NCBI GenBank assembly: GCA_001897835.1
Contig: MKUN01000034.1
Span: 1-64,000 of the forward strand
Direction: 5' to 3'
DNA: 64,000 nucleotides
Source: Bacteroidetes bacterium 46-16
GTDB taxonomy: Bacteria > Bacteroidota > Bacteroidia > Chitinophagales > Chitinophagaceae
In this document: piece after piece, positions 51,801 through 60,746 of the stretch
How positions within the stretch are numbered: the first letter of the stretch is position 1
How the letters are laid out: every line of letters begins with the position of its first letter
The notes under the pieces: model-generated
Databases searched by the model: none
What the model was told of the DNA's origin: nothing
The model's input: only the letters and a program-made list of their open reading frames with translations
Made by a program: the position numbers and the translations under genes

Positions 51801-54617
51801 TTAATCAATTTTATAACGAACACCTATAAGGTAATTGCGCCCGTAAGTGTCTTTTTTTACTAACAGGTTCTCGGGTAAGGTTTGGTAGGGAAGCTGGTAG
51901 GTCTGGTCTTTGCTTACGAACTGCTCCTTGGAATAGGGGAGTTCTATGACCACTGATGTATTCAGGAGGTTGTTAACCTTGGCATATACCGAAAAATGCT
52001 TCGCTATGCTTTTCTCGAGCGAGAGGTCGAAAAAGGAAGTGCCCTTTTGCCAATAGTCGAGATCTATGTAGTTAGATATGAAAGCGATGTGCCTGCCTGT
52101 ATATACCCAGGTAAGATGTGCGTCCATTCCTATTTTCGGGTTTTTATATATCAGCGACAGGTTGGCAATATGAGTTGCCTGGCCTTGTAAAGGCCTTTTT
52201 TGCGTTACATATAACACGGTATCGCCTGTATTGTCGGGCTTGCGGATGCGTGATTTCTTCTCCGATTCTACGCTTGAGTTGGTGTAAGTATAGTTGGCCG
52301 ATATGCCGAAAGAGTGGAAGTATTTTACGGCCTGTACTTCAAGACCAAAATTGGTTACGGGTTTGTCGAGATTCTGTGGCTGCAGCGCGCCCTGCGATGC
52401 GCCGCTGCCTACATGTATGAAGGCATATTCAATGGCATTATCTATCTTTTTGTAAAATGCGCCTACGAGCAATTCGTCAAGACCTTTTGGGAAATATTCA
52501 TACCTGAAGTCAAAATTGTTCGCAGTAGAATGGCTTAGATAATAATTGCCTATCTCGGTTATATTCTCGCCAATAAAGGTATAGGGTACCAGCTCAAAAA
52601 AGGATGGCCTTGTTATAGAGCCGTAATAGGAGAGGCGCAGGTTTGTCTTGTCGTTAAGCCCGTATTTTAAGTGTACGCCGGGCAAGAGGTCGGAGTAATT
52701 GAAGGTGCCGTTTTGGCCCTGGAAATTATTAGGGTCCATCTGTATGGTATATTTAAGGAAGGTGTGTTCCATACGCACACCGGCCAGCAGTTGCAGCTTT
52801 TTGAGTATCATGGCTTTTGCCTGCAAGTATTCGGCTGAAACATTTTCCGTAACGGTATAAGACAGGTCATTGAAGGGCTCCATGCCATGCACATTCTGCA
52901 CCGCTACAGCAGCATCATCTACAGTGCTGAAGGGCTGTTGTGCAGATGTGGGCTTCAGGCTGTAAGCGTTATAATAATTATCACGGTCCTTGTTCCGGTA
53001 CATGCCACCCAGTTCTATGTCCAGGGTACGGTTGAATATTTCGGGCTTGTATACCAGGTTCACGTAAGCTGAGCGGTCTTTATCATTCGTGTTCTCCCAA
53101 CTGTGAGTGATGCTGTTGAAGATGACCGGCTTCCATACTATCTCGTTATTCTGCGTATTGACCGTGTATTCCTGCGACAGGTGGAGCTGGGTCATGTCGG
53201 GAACTTTGCCATTTGCCTTGGTATATGCAAAGGAATAGTTCAGGCTCAGCGGGTGGAATAAAGTGTGCTCTCCATGTAAAGTGATGTTGGCGATGCTCCG
53301 CCTTCTAAAGGCTGACCTGTCGTACATATCCACTGGGCCCGATCCTGCACCTATGCGATTGATCTGTACGGTTGTGTCTATAATGTTCCTGTATTCCAGT
53401 TCGTCGGTTTGCAGGTACAATCCATACAGGGAAAGCTTATTCTTGTCGTTGAAATTGTAGTCTATCTTACTGTGTATCGCCGATCGGGTGGTCTGGGTGC
53501 AATACCTGTACAGCTCCAGGTCGGTGATGGCCGGTACGTTGCCGGTAGTGCCTACAACACCCGGTTGCACAGATGGCAGGAAGAAAATGCTGTTGGAGCT
53601 TTTGTAGGTGTTCTGGTAACTTCCTGATAGTATTACGCCCAGCTTTTTATCCTTAAGGAAACGGTTGCCAATAGATAGGCTTAACAGGGCATTGGGTTTA
53701 GCATTCCCGTTTTTGTAATGGAGTGATGAATTTTGGAAGTCGGCAGGTGCTGCTGCGTAGTCTATCCCGTTTTTTTGGTAAGGGTCATTGAAATCAATAC
53801 TCTTTTTGCTGAACGAGGTATAAGAGTGGTCAAAGTTGTTTTGGTTGTATCCTGTGGCTGCGCTGGCATTCACAGTGAATTTATCCGGTGCGTTTTTCAA
53901 TACAAGGTTCACGCCCCCGCCTATGGCATCCGCTTCCATATTGGGCGTCAAAGATTTGATCACTTCCAGCCTTTCCACTATCTCTGAGGGGAAGATATCC
54001 ATGGGTACGAACCTGCCCTTGTCATCCGGGCTGGGGATTTTCACGCCATCCACGGTTGTGTAATTATATCTTTTGTCCATGCCCCTGATCACGGTATAGC
54101 GGGCTTCGCCTTTGGCATCGCGTTGTACCTGCACGCCCGAAACACGCTGTAATACATTGGCTACGGTTATGTCGGGGAGCAGCTCGATGGTATGCGCCGA
54201 CATGATGTTCTTTATCTCATCTGAATTCTTTTCCAGGCTGCGGGCCTGGTGCTCAGAGCCATTCTTATAATGGCTCTTTATCTCTACCTCATTCAGCATT
54301 CTTGTATGCGAACGAAGAGAGATATTCATCTTCATTTCCTGGTCCTGCGTTACTGTAATATCTGCTTCATACTTTTCGTATGAAGTAAGCAGTGCTACCT
54401 GTTTGTATGGGCCTGCCGGTATATTCGTTAACTGGTAACTACCATCTAAACCAGTAAGAACGGAGTACTGAGTGTTGTCAAGGGCAACAACGACGCCCAC
54501 TAATGGCTCCCCTGTCTTTGCATCAGATACGAAGCCTTTGATAGTTGCAGATTTGGATGTACTTGATAAGAATAGCAAGAAACAACTTGCTAAGAAGAAA
54601 CGAGTAAATTGCGGCAT
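51801..54617 (-). CDS. TonB-dependent receptor with carboxypeptidase-like start
   Basis: 938-residue outer-membrane importer. Signal peptide (about 1-23), then a CarboxypepD-regulatory-like beta domain (about 24-115; IKGFVSDAKTGEPLVGVVVALDNT in parts), a TonB plug (about 125-245) with VLQRVSGVQVQRD, ADAIGGGVNLVLK, and a 22-strand barrel to the end, which closes with an aromatic strand (YLIGVRYKID). No SusC-type N-terminal extension, and the partner is not SusD. Substrate unknown. It is first of a two-gene pair with the beta-helix lipoprotein. Confidence 0.92.
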   Translation of the reverse strand: MPQFTRFFLASCFLLFLSSTSKSATIKGFVSDAKTGEPLVGVVVALDNTQYSVLTGLDGSYQLTNIPAGPYKQVALLTSYEKYEADITVTQDQEMKMNISLRSHTRMLNEVEIKSHYKNGSEHQARSLEKNSDEIKNIMSAHTIELLPDITVANVLQRVSGVQVQRDAKGEARYTVIRGMDKRYNYTTVDGVKIPSPDDKGRFVPMDIFPSEIVERLEVIKSLTPNMEADAIGGGVNLVLKNAPDKFTVNASAATGYNQNNFDHSYTSFSKKSIDFNDPYQKNGIDYAAAPADFQNSSLHYKNGNAKPNALLSLSIGNRFLKDKKLGVILSGSYQNTYKSSNSIFFLPSVQPGVVGTTGNVPAITDLELYRYCTQTTRSAIHSKIDYNFNDKNKLSLYGLYLQTDELEYRNIIDTTVQINRIGAGSGPVDMYDRSAFRRRSIANITLHGEHTLFHPLSLNYSFAYTKANGKVPDMTQLHLSQEYTVNTQNNEIVWKPVIFNSITHSWENTNDKDRSAYVNLVYKPEIFNRTLDIELGGMYRNKDRDNYYNAYSLKPTSAQQPFSTVDDAAVAVQNVHGMEPFNDLSYTVTENVSAEYLQAKAMILKKLQLLAGVRMEHTFLKYTIQMDPNNFQGQNGTFNYSDLLPGVHLKYGLNDKTNLRLSYYGSITRPSFFELVPYTFIGENITEIGNYYLSHSTANNFDFRYEYFPKGLDELLVGAFYKKIDNAIEYAFIHVGSGASQGALQPQNLDKPVTNFGLEVQAVKYFHSFGISANYTYTNSSVESEKKSRIRKPDNTGDTVLYVTQKRPLQGQATHIANLSLIYKNPKIGMDAHLTWVYTGRHIAFISNYIDLDYWQKGTSFFDLSLEKSIAKHFSVYAKVNNLLNTSVVIELPYSKEQFVSKDQTYQLPYQTLPENLLVKKDTYGRNYLIGVRYKID

Positions 54618-54849
54618 TTGGCTTGGTGGATTTACTTACAGCCCACAAAATTTCATTTTGCAATCGACAATTAAATAAGTTGGAATTATTTTAATGATTA
54701 GTTAAAAAAGAGGTAATAAATAAGATACTATTGTTTCAGTTTTAGTTCACATTAATCCGTTAGGGTAATGATTCCTTAAGATAAAATGTACAATATCTTA
54801 ACATTGAGTGAGAGCGATGGCCAGCGGCTATTTGCGGGAACTAGGGATA

Positions 54850-56046
54850 TTAAAAGCTCCATTTTAATCGCAGGAATATTACCCGGCCATAGTTGCCGTA
54901 AAGGCTGTTGGTGTCGCCAAAGAACAATTGCCCGGCTGCCAGAAACTCAACAGTATTGGATACCGAAAGTATAATAAAGGGACCTACAAAAAAGGATCCG
55001 TCCGAAGGATCGGCAATGGCCGACAGGTCTGTGCGTATAAGAGGGGTTACCTGGTAGGCTACTTCTGCAAAGATGGAATGGCGTGCAGGGGAGAGCGATT
55101 TTGCGGATACCTGGCTGAGTAACAGACCTGCAGTTGTGCTGTCAGCCTTTGTAAGACCCGAGCTGTTTAATAAGTAGGCTGCATGCAGGTACAGGCTATT
55201 GGGGAAAGTATAATTAATGCCTGCCGATGCTGAGACCACGGTTTTTGACAGGTCTATATTGCTGCGCGGGCTGAATGCGCTTATCTCTCCGTTAAAGCCC
55301 GCCTTCCCTATTACCCCCGACCATCCTGCTCCTAACACATAGTCGGTCTGTACCCAGCCGGCAAGTACCTGTATGTCATAGCTGCCAATAGTATTGCGGT
55401 ACAAGGCCGCAGCGATCATATCATCGGGCGATTTGCCGGGCCTGTATGCCAGTTCGGCCGACGAGGTACTGTTGATATAATATTGCAGGCGTACGGCATC
55501 GGTACCGGGACGCTCTTCATAATCAAAGTCGAAATAAGAATAGGCATTGAATATATCATTTGGGTTCCAGACCATATTGAGACCCCAGTTGATCCTTTGC
55601 CTGCCCAGGGTAAGCTCCCATTTGCCTTGTGTGTAGTCAACCAATGCCCGGTCGATGTTAGTATGTAATAAATAAGATTGTCCTTTCGCGATTGTTTTAG
55701 ACAGGTTGATGAAAGCGTTGTTGTCATCCAGGTAGCCACTGGCACTGTATAAAGGCACGGACTCGCCATAGAACAGGCGGTTGCGCAGGCCGATATGGAA
55801 TTTCAGTTTGCTGTTCGGGAACCACCTGAGATCTTCCCGGTTGTGGATGATATTGTCCAGTCCCCAATGTTTGCTGATATCGGTAAACTGTACGCTTTGG
55901 AGATCTTTGATATAGCCGCCGAAGGACCAATGTGACACCCCCGCTGTAGCTGTGCTGTCGCCGTTCTCCCCGGCCAGCACCGGTATGCTGCTGCATAGCA
56001 GCAAGAGCACCATAAGCACCAAAGGTTTTGACTTATGCTGTTTCAT
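54850..56046 (-). CDS. Outer-membrane barrel protein of ABC cassette
   Basis: 398 residues from the ATG at 56046, 14 bases before the stop of the upstream ATPase, which suggests translational coupling. Signal peptide (about 1-28, ending PVLAG). The rest has alternating strands with aromatic ends and closes with a barrel-type strand (GRVIFLRLKWSF), so it is an outer-membrane beta-barrel, DUF1302- or alginate-export-like in style, but I do not recognise an exact family. It is the last gene of the TetR-controlled run. Confidence 0.72.
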   Translation of the reverse strand: MKQHKSKPLVLMVLLLLCSSIPVLAGENGDSTATAGVSHWSFGGYIKDLQSVQFTDISKHWGLDNIIHNREDLRWFPNSKLKFHIGLRNRLFYGESVPLYSASGYLDDNNAFINLSKTIAKGQSYLLHTNIDRALVDYTQGKWELTLGRQRINWGLNMVWNPNDIFNAYSYFDFDYEERPGTDAVRLQYYINSTSSAELAYRPGKSPDDMIAAALYRNTIGSYDIQVLAGWVQTDYVLGAGWSGVIGKAGFNGEISAFSPRSNIDLSKTVVSASAGINYTFPNSLYLHAAYLLNSSGLTKADSTTAGLLLSQVSAKSLSPARHSIFAEVAYQVTPLIRTDLSAIADPSDGSFFVGPFIILSVSNTVEFLAAGQLFFGDTNSLYGNYGRVIFLRLKWSF

Positions 56047-56737
56047 GGAGCACCCCGGAGTTTGAATCATTCATAACTTTTCCGTCTTCAAGGGTCACGA
56101 TACGTTTTGCCTTATCCATTACTCTTTGATCGTGTGTGGAGAAAATAAAGGTCACTTCTTCTTTCTCGTTCAGGTTGGCCATAAGGTTCAGCAGTGTTTC
56201 TGTCGATTTTGAATCAAGGTTTGCGGTCGGTTCATCAGCCAGGATGAATTTAGGTTTAGAGGCCATAGCACGGGCCACGGCTACCCTTTGCTGCTGGCCC
56301 CCGGACAGGTATTTGGGACGCACATTTATTTTATCGCTGAGGCCCATGGCATCGAGCAGGTAATGCACCCGTTCATCTATTTCCTTTTTGCTGCGGCCCT
56401 GCAATTCCATGATGAACTGTATATTCTCTCTTACCGTAAGTACGGGTATCAGGTTGTAGGACTGGAAAATGAAGCCGATGTTGCGCAGGCGGAAATCAAC
56501 CAGATGGCTTGTATCCATTTTGGTGATGTCCTCCTGTGCTATGATCACCTGTCCCGAAGACGGATGGTCGAGGCCGCCCATCATATTGAGCAGGGTGGTC
56601 TTGCCGCAGCCCGAAGGCCCTACAATGGCGGTGAACTCACCTTTCTCGAAACTAAGGTTAACTCCGTTCAACGCGTGCACAGGAACTACGGTCTCGTTAT
56701 AGGTCTTTGTGAGTTCTTTTATTTCAATTACCGGCAT
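56033..56737 (-). CDS. ABC transporter ATPase, LolD/MacB type
   Basis: 234 residues from the ATG at 56737 (MPVIEIKELTKTY); the longer start would add MLKTLF. Walker A GPSGCGKTTLLN, Q loop, signature LSGGQQQRVAVARAM, Walker B FILADEPTANLD and switch H in FSTHDQRV are all present. Matches the LolD/MacB/FtsE branch that energises lipid or lipoprotein extraction by paired FtsX-type permeases, which are encoded directly upstream. Confidence 0.93.
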   Translation of the reverse strand: MPVIEIKELTKTYNETVVPVHALNGVNLSFEKGEFTAIVGPSGCGKTTLLNMMGGLDHPSSGQVIIAQEDITKMDTSHLVDFRLRNIGFIFQSYNLIPVLTVRENIQFIMELQGRSKKEIDERVHYLLDAMGLSDKINVRPKYLSGGQQQRVAVARAMASKPKFILADEPTANLDSKSTETLLNLMANLNEKEEVTFIFSTHDQRVMDKAKRIVTLEDGKVMNDSNSGVLHETA

Positions 56738-56768
56738 AAAAAGTGTTTTAAGCATTTGCTAATTATTA

Positions 56769-57986
56769 TCAATTACCTCTTAAAGCCTCTGCAGGTTTCA
56801 GGCGGATGGCATGCCTTGCCGGGAACAACCCGGCGATCAATGCGATGACTACGACCATTACTGAAAGTGCGAGATAAAAATCAATACCTAAAGATGGATA
56901 AACAATGCTGCTGTAGCCCAGGGCATTGATCCCCTCGGCTATGAAGGAGAGGTTAATGCCTGTATGGCCAAACCAGGATACGGTGCCTATGCTGATGGCG
57001 ATACCCAGTGCTGCGCCTGTTACCGACAGGAAAATGGTTTCGAGCATGATCATGGTAAATACTTTCGATGGCCGCATGCCTATGGAAAGCAACATGCCTA
57101 TTTCGTGGGTGCGGTCGAGCACGGCCATGAGCATCGTGTTTACAATGCCAAAGGCGAGTGCAATGAGTATGATGGCTACAAAGATGATGGTCATCTGCGT
57201 GATGGTGCCGGACAATACCTGTAACATAGGCGATAACTGCATCCATCCCTGTACCTGCAGGCCGGGGAACTTATGCTGTATCGTAGCTGTTATCTTTTTG
57301 GTGTCATCGGTATTTTGCAGCAATACGGTGACCAGTGATGCTGCATCTTGCGGAAAGCCGGTCAATGCATGCAGATCGTTCTTGCGTACAAATACCATTT
57401 GTTTATCAAAGTCGCTGTCGTGGGTGTGAAATATGCCTGCTATCTTAAAGGCCCCGTAAACGATATCACCGGCTGTGGTCTGTAAAGTGAGCACGATACG
57501 GGAATGCAGTTTTACATGCAGTTTGTCGGCAAGCTGCTGACCAATGACAATGAGGTTGGCACGGTCGCTTTTGAAATAATCGCCTGTTACCAATTGGCGG
57601 TTAATGTCGCTGACCTTCGACTGCTGCTGCGGGTCAATACCATTGATCATGATACCTGCCGACCCGGAACTTGTAGATGCCATGCTGCTAAGCTGGGTGA
57701 CCGAGGCAACTGCGCTTACACCTGGTATATTACTTATTACAGCCTTGATGCTATCCGCACTGCGTATATTCAGTTGCATGTCATGATTTACCAAAAAGCC
57801 TTTCTGGCTGAGCTGTATATGCCCCGTCTCAGTGTGTATGGACGAGTATATCTGCTGCTCGGTCATGCCCTGCATAAAGGCATCGGAGAAAATGCCTCCC
57901 CAGAGCCCAAGGGCTACGGCAACTACAATGACCATGCTGCGTGTTTTATTGCGCCATACGTTTCTCCAGGCTATTTGTATCAACAT
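56769..57986 (-). CDS. FtsX/LolE-type ABC permease (second copy)
   Basis: 405 residues. One N-terminal helix (about 15-38), a large periplasmic MacB-PCD domain (about 40-255) and three C-terminal helices (about 270-300, 320-350, 368-392), ending ARHAIRLKPAEALRGN, the cytosolic 'coupling' end of FtsX proteins. Begins MLIQIAWRNVWRNKTRS, as does its partner upstream (start KLAWRNLWRNRRRT). Lies three bases after the first permease. Confidence 0.92.
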   Translation of the reverse strand: MLIQIAWRNVWRNKTRSMVIVVAVALGLWGGIFSDAFMQGMTEQQIYSSIHTETGHIQLSQKGFLVNHDMQLNIRSADSIKAVISNIPGVSAVASVTQLSSMASTSSGSAGIMINGIDPQQQSKVSDINRQLVTGDYFKSDRANLIVIGQQLADKLHVKLHSRIVLTLQTTAGDIVYGAFKIAGIFHTHDSDFDKQMVFVRKNDLHALTGFPQDAASLVTVLLQNTDDTKKITATIQHKFPGLQVQGWMQLSPMLQVLSGTITQMTIIFVAIILIALAFGIVNTMLMAVLDRTHEIGMLLSIGMRPSKVFTMIMLETIFLSVTGAALGIAISIGTVSWFGHTGINLSFIAEGINALGYSSIVYPSLGIDFYLALSVMVVVIALIAGLFPARHAIRLKPAEALRGN

Positions 57987-57989
57987 ATG

Positions 57990-59213
57990 CTATTGTTTTA
58001 GCGTTTCAGCAAGTTTGAATTTATTGATATACCAAAGCGGGTACAGGGCTGAGATTAGCGCTATGCACAATACAGTAATACCCTGGGATAAGAATATACG
58101 CGGATCAACAGAGGTGGGCAAAAGCGGTTCTATGCCAAATTGCTGGTAAGTTTCGGCTGCTGCACCAGTAAGTGCCAGCGGGTGTATATGCAGGTACAAT
58201 ACTACCGGGAAAACCAGTACAGCACCAGACAGGATACCCAGCAGGCCAATGAAAATGGTCTCGAGAATAACTACAGTGATCAGTTTTATGCGGTGCATAC
58301 CAATAGCTATCATCACAGCGAACTCTTTTTTTCGTTCCATGGTCATCATCAGTATGGTGCCAAACACGCCAAACGCCACTACGATGTATAATATGCCCAG
58401 CATGATGATGCCCCCTGCATTATCGCCTTCTATCTCCTGCATAAGTGTTTTGTTCATTACCGGCCATTGCAGCACTTCCCATGTGCTATCGAGGGTATGT
58501 TGCAGGGATGTGGTCACTTTGTCTATGTCGTCCGGGTTTTTGAGCATCAGGCTGAAGGATGTTAACCTGTTCGGGGCTGCCATCAACGACCTCGCATCGG
58601 GCAGGGATAGGTAAACGAGCATATTGTTCAATTGATCAAGCGGGTAGTGAAATATGCCCGCTATGCGATATTGGCCTGCTGCAGTGGTGCCATGGTAGCC
58701 CTGGCCCAGTAATACTAATGTATCGCCCAGGCTGAGATGGAGGTATTTAGCCAGCCCGTCACCAACCAGAATGCCCTGGCCGTCACTGTTGCTTATATAC
58801 TTTCCCCGTACTATTTTTTTGCCAAGGCCATTCATCTCTTGTTCTTTTGCCGGATCTATACCCATCACCTCTACGCCTTTGGTATGCTGGCCCGATGAGG
58901 CAAGTGCAAACGATTCAAGACGAGGTACGGATAAAGAGATGTCCGGCGTATTATTGAGCGCTTGTTGTACCTGCCTGCCAGCCTCGAACGAGTTATTGAT
59001 GGTTTGGTCATTCCAGTACCCTTTTGTGTGTACCTGTATATAGCCCGTGGAAAAACTTACGGCATTGCTGATCATGTTGCCATACACTCCTTTTTGAAAT
59101 GAACGTATGGCAATGGCCAGTATCACGGCCATCAATACTGAGGCAAGCGTAATAAGTGTCCTCCTGCGGTTGCGCCATAGATTGCGCCAGGCCAGTTTGC
59201 TAAGTTGTTTCAT
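57990..59213 (-). CDS. FtsX/LolC-type ABC permease (first copy)
   Basis: 407 residues with the same layout as the neighbouring permease: an N-terminal helix (about 20-40), a periplasmic domain (about 45-265) with LGDTLVLLGQGY, and three C-terminal helices, ending FKLAETLKQ. With the second permease it likely makes a LolCE-like heterodimer. Its start is 36 bases from the stop of the outer-membrane-lipoprotein-sorting gene. Confidence 0.92.
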   Translation of the reverse strand: MKQLSKLAWRNLWRNRRRTLITLASVLMAVILAIAIRSFQKGVYGNMISNAVSFSTGYIQVHTKGYWNDQTINNSFEAGRQVQQALNNTPDISLSVPRLESFALASSGQHTKGVEVMGIDPAKEQEMNGLGKKIVRGKYISNSDGQGILVGDGLAKYLHLSLGDTLVLLGQGYHGTTAAGQYRIAGIFHYPLDQLNNMLVYLSLPDARSLMAAPNRLTSFSLMLKNPDDIDKVTTSLQHTLDSTWEVLQWPVMNKTLMQEIEGDNAGGIIMLGILYIVVAFGVFGTILMMTMERKKEFAVMIAIGMHRIKLITVVILETIFIGLLGILSGAVLVFPVVLYLHIHPLALTGAAAETYQQFGIEPLLPTSVDPRIFLSQGITVLCIALISALYPLWYINKFKLAETLKQ

Positions 59214-59249
59214 GAGCCGGTTTTTGCATTTGAAAGTTTGTGGTCGGCA

Positions 59250-60008
59250 TTAACGGAGCTTTTTCATGTTTTGTTGCGAGAAGAAGTCTTCCTTCAATGG
59301 CATATTGAATTTCAATTGCTGAAACTCCATAATGGTTTGCTTACCCTTATCGTTTACCGGTATCATGACCAGTTTCGATGGCAGGTCGCGGTCATCGAAA
59401 TGGCGGATGTCGGATTGTATCTCCCGGTTCACCAGTTCACCATCTTCGTTATAATATTCCGCCTTCAGCATAAAATACTTATCCTTTGCTATCCAGGCTA
59501 TAATTTTATCCCATACCACTGCTGCCCCGGGTTTGGGACTTAACTGTATCTTATAGCAGTCGTAACCTTCTATGGTCTCGTTGCCCAGTAGCTTATGGGT
59601 ATAATCATCTACTATTGAATTGGCTTTTACGAGGTCATTATTGGTAAAGTCGGAGCCCATCCAGTTTTGCCCCATCATTGATGGGGGTATGCGAATAATG
59701 CGGCTGATACCGGGCATCCAGTTCCACATTTCATTATGCCGTTTTAAGAATACCTGTCCTTTATCCTGTGCCGGGGCGGTAATGAGTATCATATAATAGT
59801 CGTTACCCAGCGACCACATTTTCATGCCGACGCTACGTGTCCACGATGGGCGTATTATTTTCATCGAGCCTATACTCTGGCTGCTGCGCCCGGTCATCAG
59901 TTCATTGGCCTTTCGTACTATCTCTGTGGCATTTACCTGCTGTCCATAGCTATAGCAGCTGAGCGCAAGTATTAATGAGGTGAGCAGTGATGCGCATATT
60001 TTTTTCAT
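59250..60008 (-). CDS. Outer membrane lipoprotein-sorting protein, LolA-like
   Basis: 252 residues from the ATG at 60008 (MKKICASLL) with a signal peptide (about 1-22, ending SYG|Q). The rest fits the 'outer membrane lipoprotein-sorting' LolA-fold group: VRKANELMTGRSS, a KMWSLGNDYYMILI strand pair, FLKRHNEMWNWMPGISR, and MGSDFTNNDLV. Such proteins bind lipids or lipoprotein tails in a half-barrel and often sit beside LolCDE- or MmpL-type exporters, as here. It follows the TetR gene by 22 bases. Confidence 0.88.
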   Translation of the reverse strand: MKKICASLLTSLILALSCYSYGQQVNATEIVRKANELMTGRSSQSIGSMKIIRPSWTRSVGMKMWSLGNDYYMILITAPAQDKGQVFLKRHNEMWNWMPGISRIIRIPPSMMGQNWMGSDFTNNDLVKANSIVDDYTHKLLGNETIEGYDCYKIQLSPKPGAAVVWDKIIAWIAKDKYFMLKAEYYNEDGELVNREIQSDIRHFDDRDLPSKLVMIPVNDKGKQTIMEFQQLKFNMPLKEDFFSQQNMKKLR

Positions 60009-60030
60009 AACGGTACTTTTTAGAACATTA

Positions 60031-60609
60031 TCATGCAAATTTTTCTACGATCATTTCTAAAACTTCTTCCAGTGGATATTGGTCCGGGGCTACCATCAGG
60101 TCAAACATCAGGCCGTCGAGCACAGCACCGAAAAGCATAGCTTCAGCCATAGGATTGCGTGATCCCTTCTTTTGGAAATAGGCAATATATATGCCCAGGT
60201 ATTGCTCCACGAATTTTTGCGCCTGGGGCTGTATCTTCCCCGACATATTGGGCTGCAGCAGCAGAGTTGTGTACATACGCCAAAAGTCCGACTCCTGCAT
60301 GACCATTTGTATCATTTTTCGGAGCATAGCAGCAAAGCTCTCTTTAGAGTGGGGCTTACCGGCATCGGGGTCTTCCATGAATGCGGCTGCTTTTTCCATA
60401 CCAAAAGAAATAAGGGCTTCTAGCAATTGCTCCTTGCTTTCGTAATAGCTGTAAAGAAGACCCTTGGAGATACCTGCCTCCCGGGCTATCATGCTTATGG
60501 TAGCGCCATTGTAACCGTGGTTGGCTATCACCTTTAGTGCAGCATTCAGTATCTGCATCTTTTTCTGCTCACGCAGCTCCTGGAATTGTTGTTGTGTTTT
60601 AGGGGACAT
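60031..60609 (-). CDS. TetR/AcrR-family repressor
   Basis: 192 residues. The N-terminal helix-turn-helix (about 14-60) contains ILNAALKVIANHGYNGATISMIAREAGISKGLLYSYYESKEQLLEA (in parts), the TetR_N signature; the C-terminal 130 residues form the ligand-binding and dimer part. It is first in the export cassette, and a 13-bp inverted repeat covers its promoter and start codon (60608-60643), so it probably represses itself and the whole run; the inducer is not known. Confidence 0.92.
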   Translation of the reverse strand: MSPKTQQQFQELREQKKMQILNAALKVIANHGYNGATISMIAREAGISKGLLYSYYESKEQLLEALISFGMEKAAAFMEDPDAGKPHSKESFAAMLRKMIQMVMQESDFWRMYTTLLLQPNMSGKIQPQAQKFVEQYLGIYIAYFQKKGSRNPMAEAMLFGAVLDGLMFDLMVAPDQYPLEEVLEMIVEKFA

Positions 60610-60643
60610 ATATCTTTGACTGAACGGTTGGTCAAAGATATAT
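60608..60643. promoter_or_regulatory. TetR operator: 13-bp inverted repeat
   Basis: ATATATCTTTGAC (60608-60620) and GTCAAAGATATAT (60631-60643) are exact inverted copies around a 10-base spacer (TGAACGGTTG). It covers the start codon and the -7 box of the TetR gene, a classic autoregulation layout. Confidence 0.85.
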
Positions 60644-60662
60644 AGTATTATTTTGTCTACAA
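60633..60662 (-). promoter_or_regulatory. Promoter of the TetR-led cassette
   Basis: On the minus strand TTG (60662-60660), 19 bases, TATCTTTG (60640-60633), exact Bacteroidota consensus. The -7 box is inside the right arm of the operator. Confidence 0.85.
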
Positions 60663-60746
60663 ATATTTTATTGTTTGGACTGTGTTACCTGTTGCATGAC
60701 TATATGTTGCATGTAAATACGATGGTGGGAATAGCTGCAGGAGGAC

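Noticed and set aside
51801-54617. SusC-type polysaccharide receptor
   Set aside because: The partner gene is not SusD-like and no glycoside hydrolase is nearby, so a polysaccharide utilisation locus is not supported.
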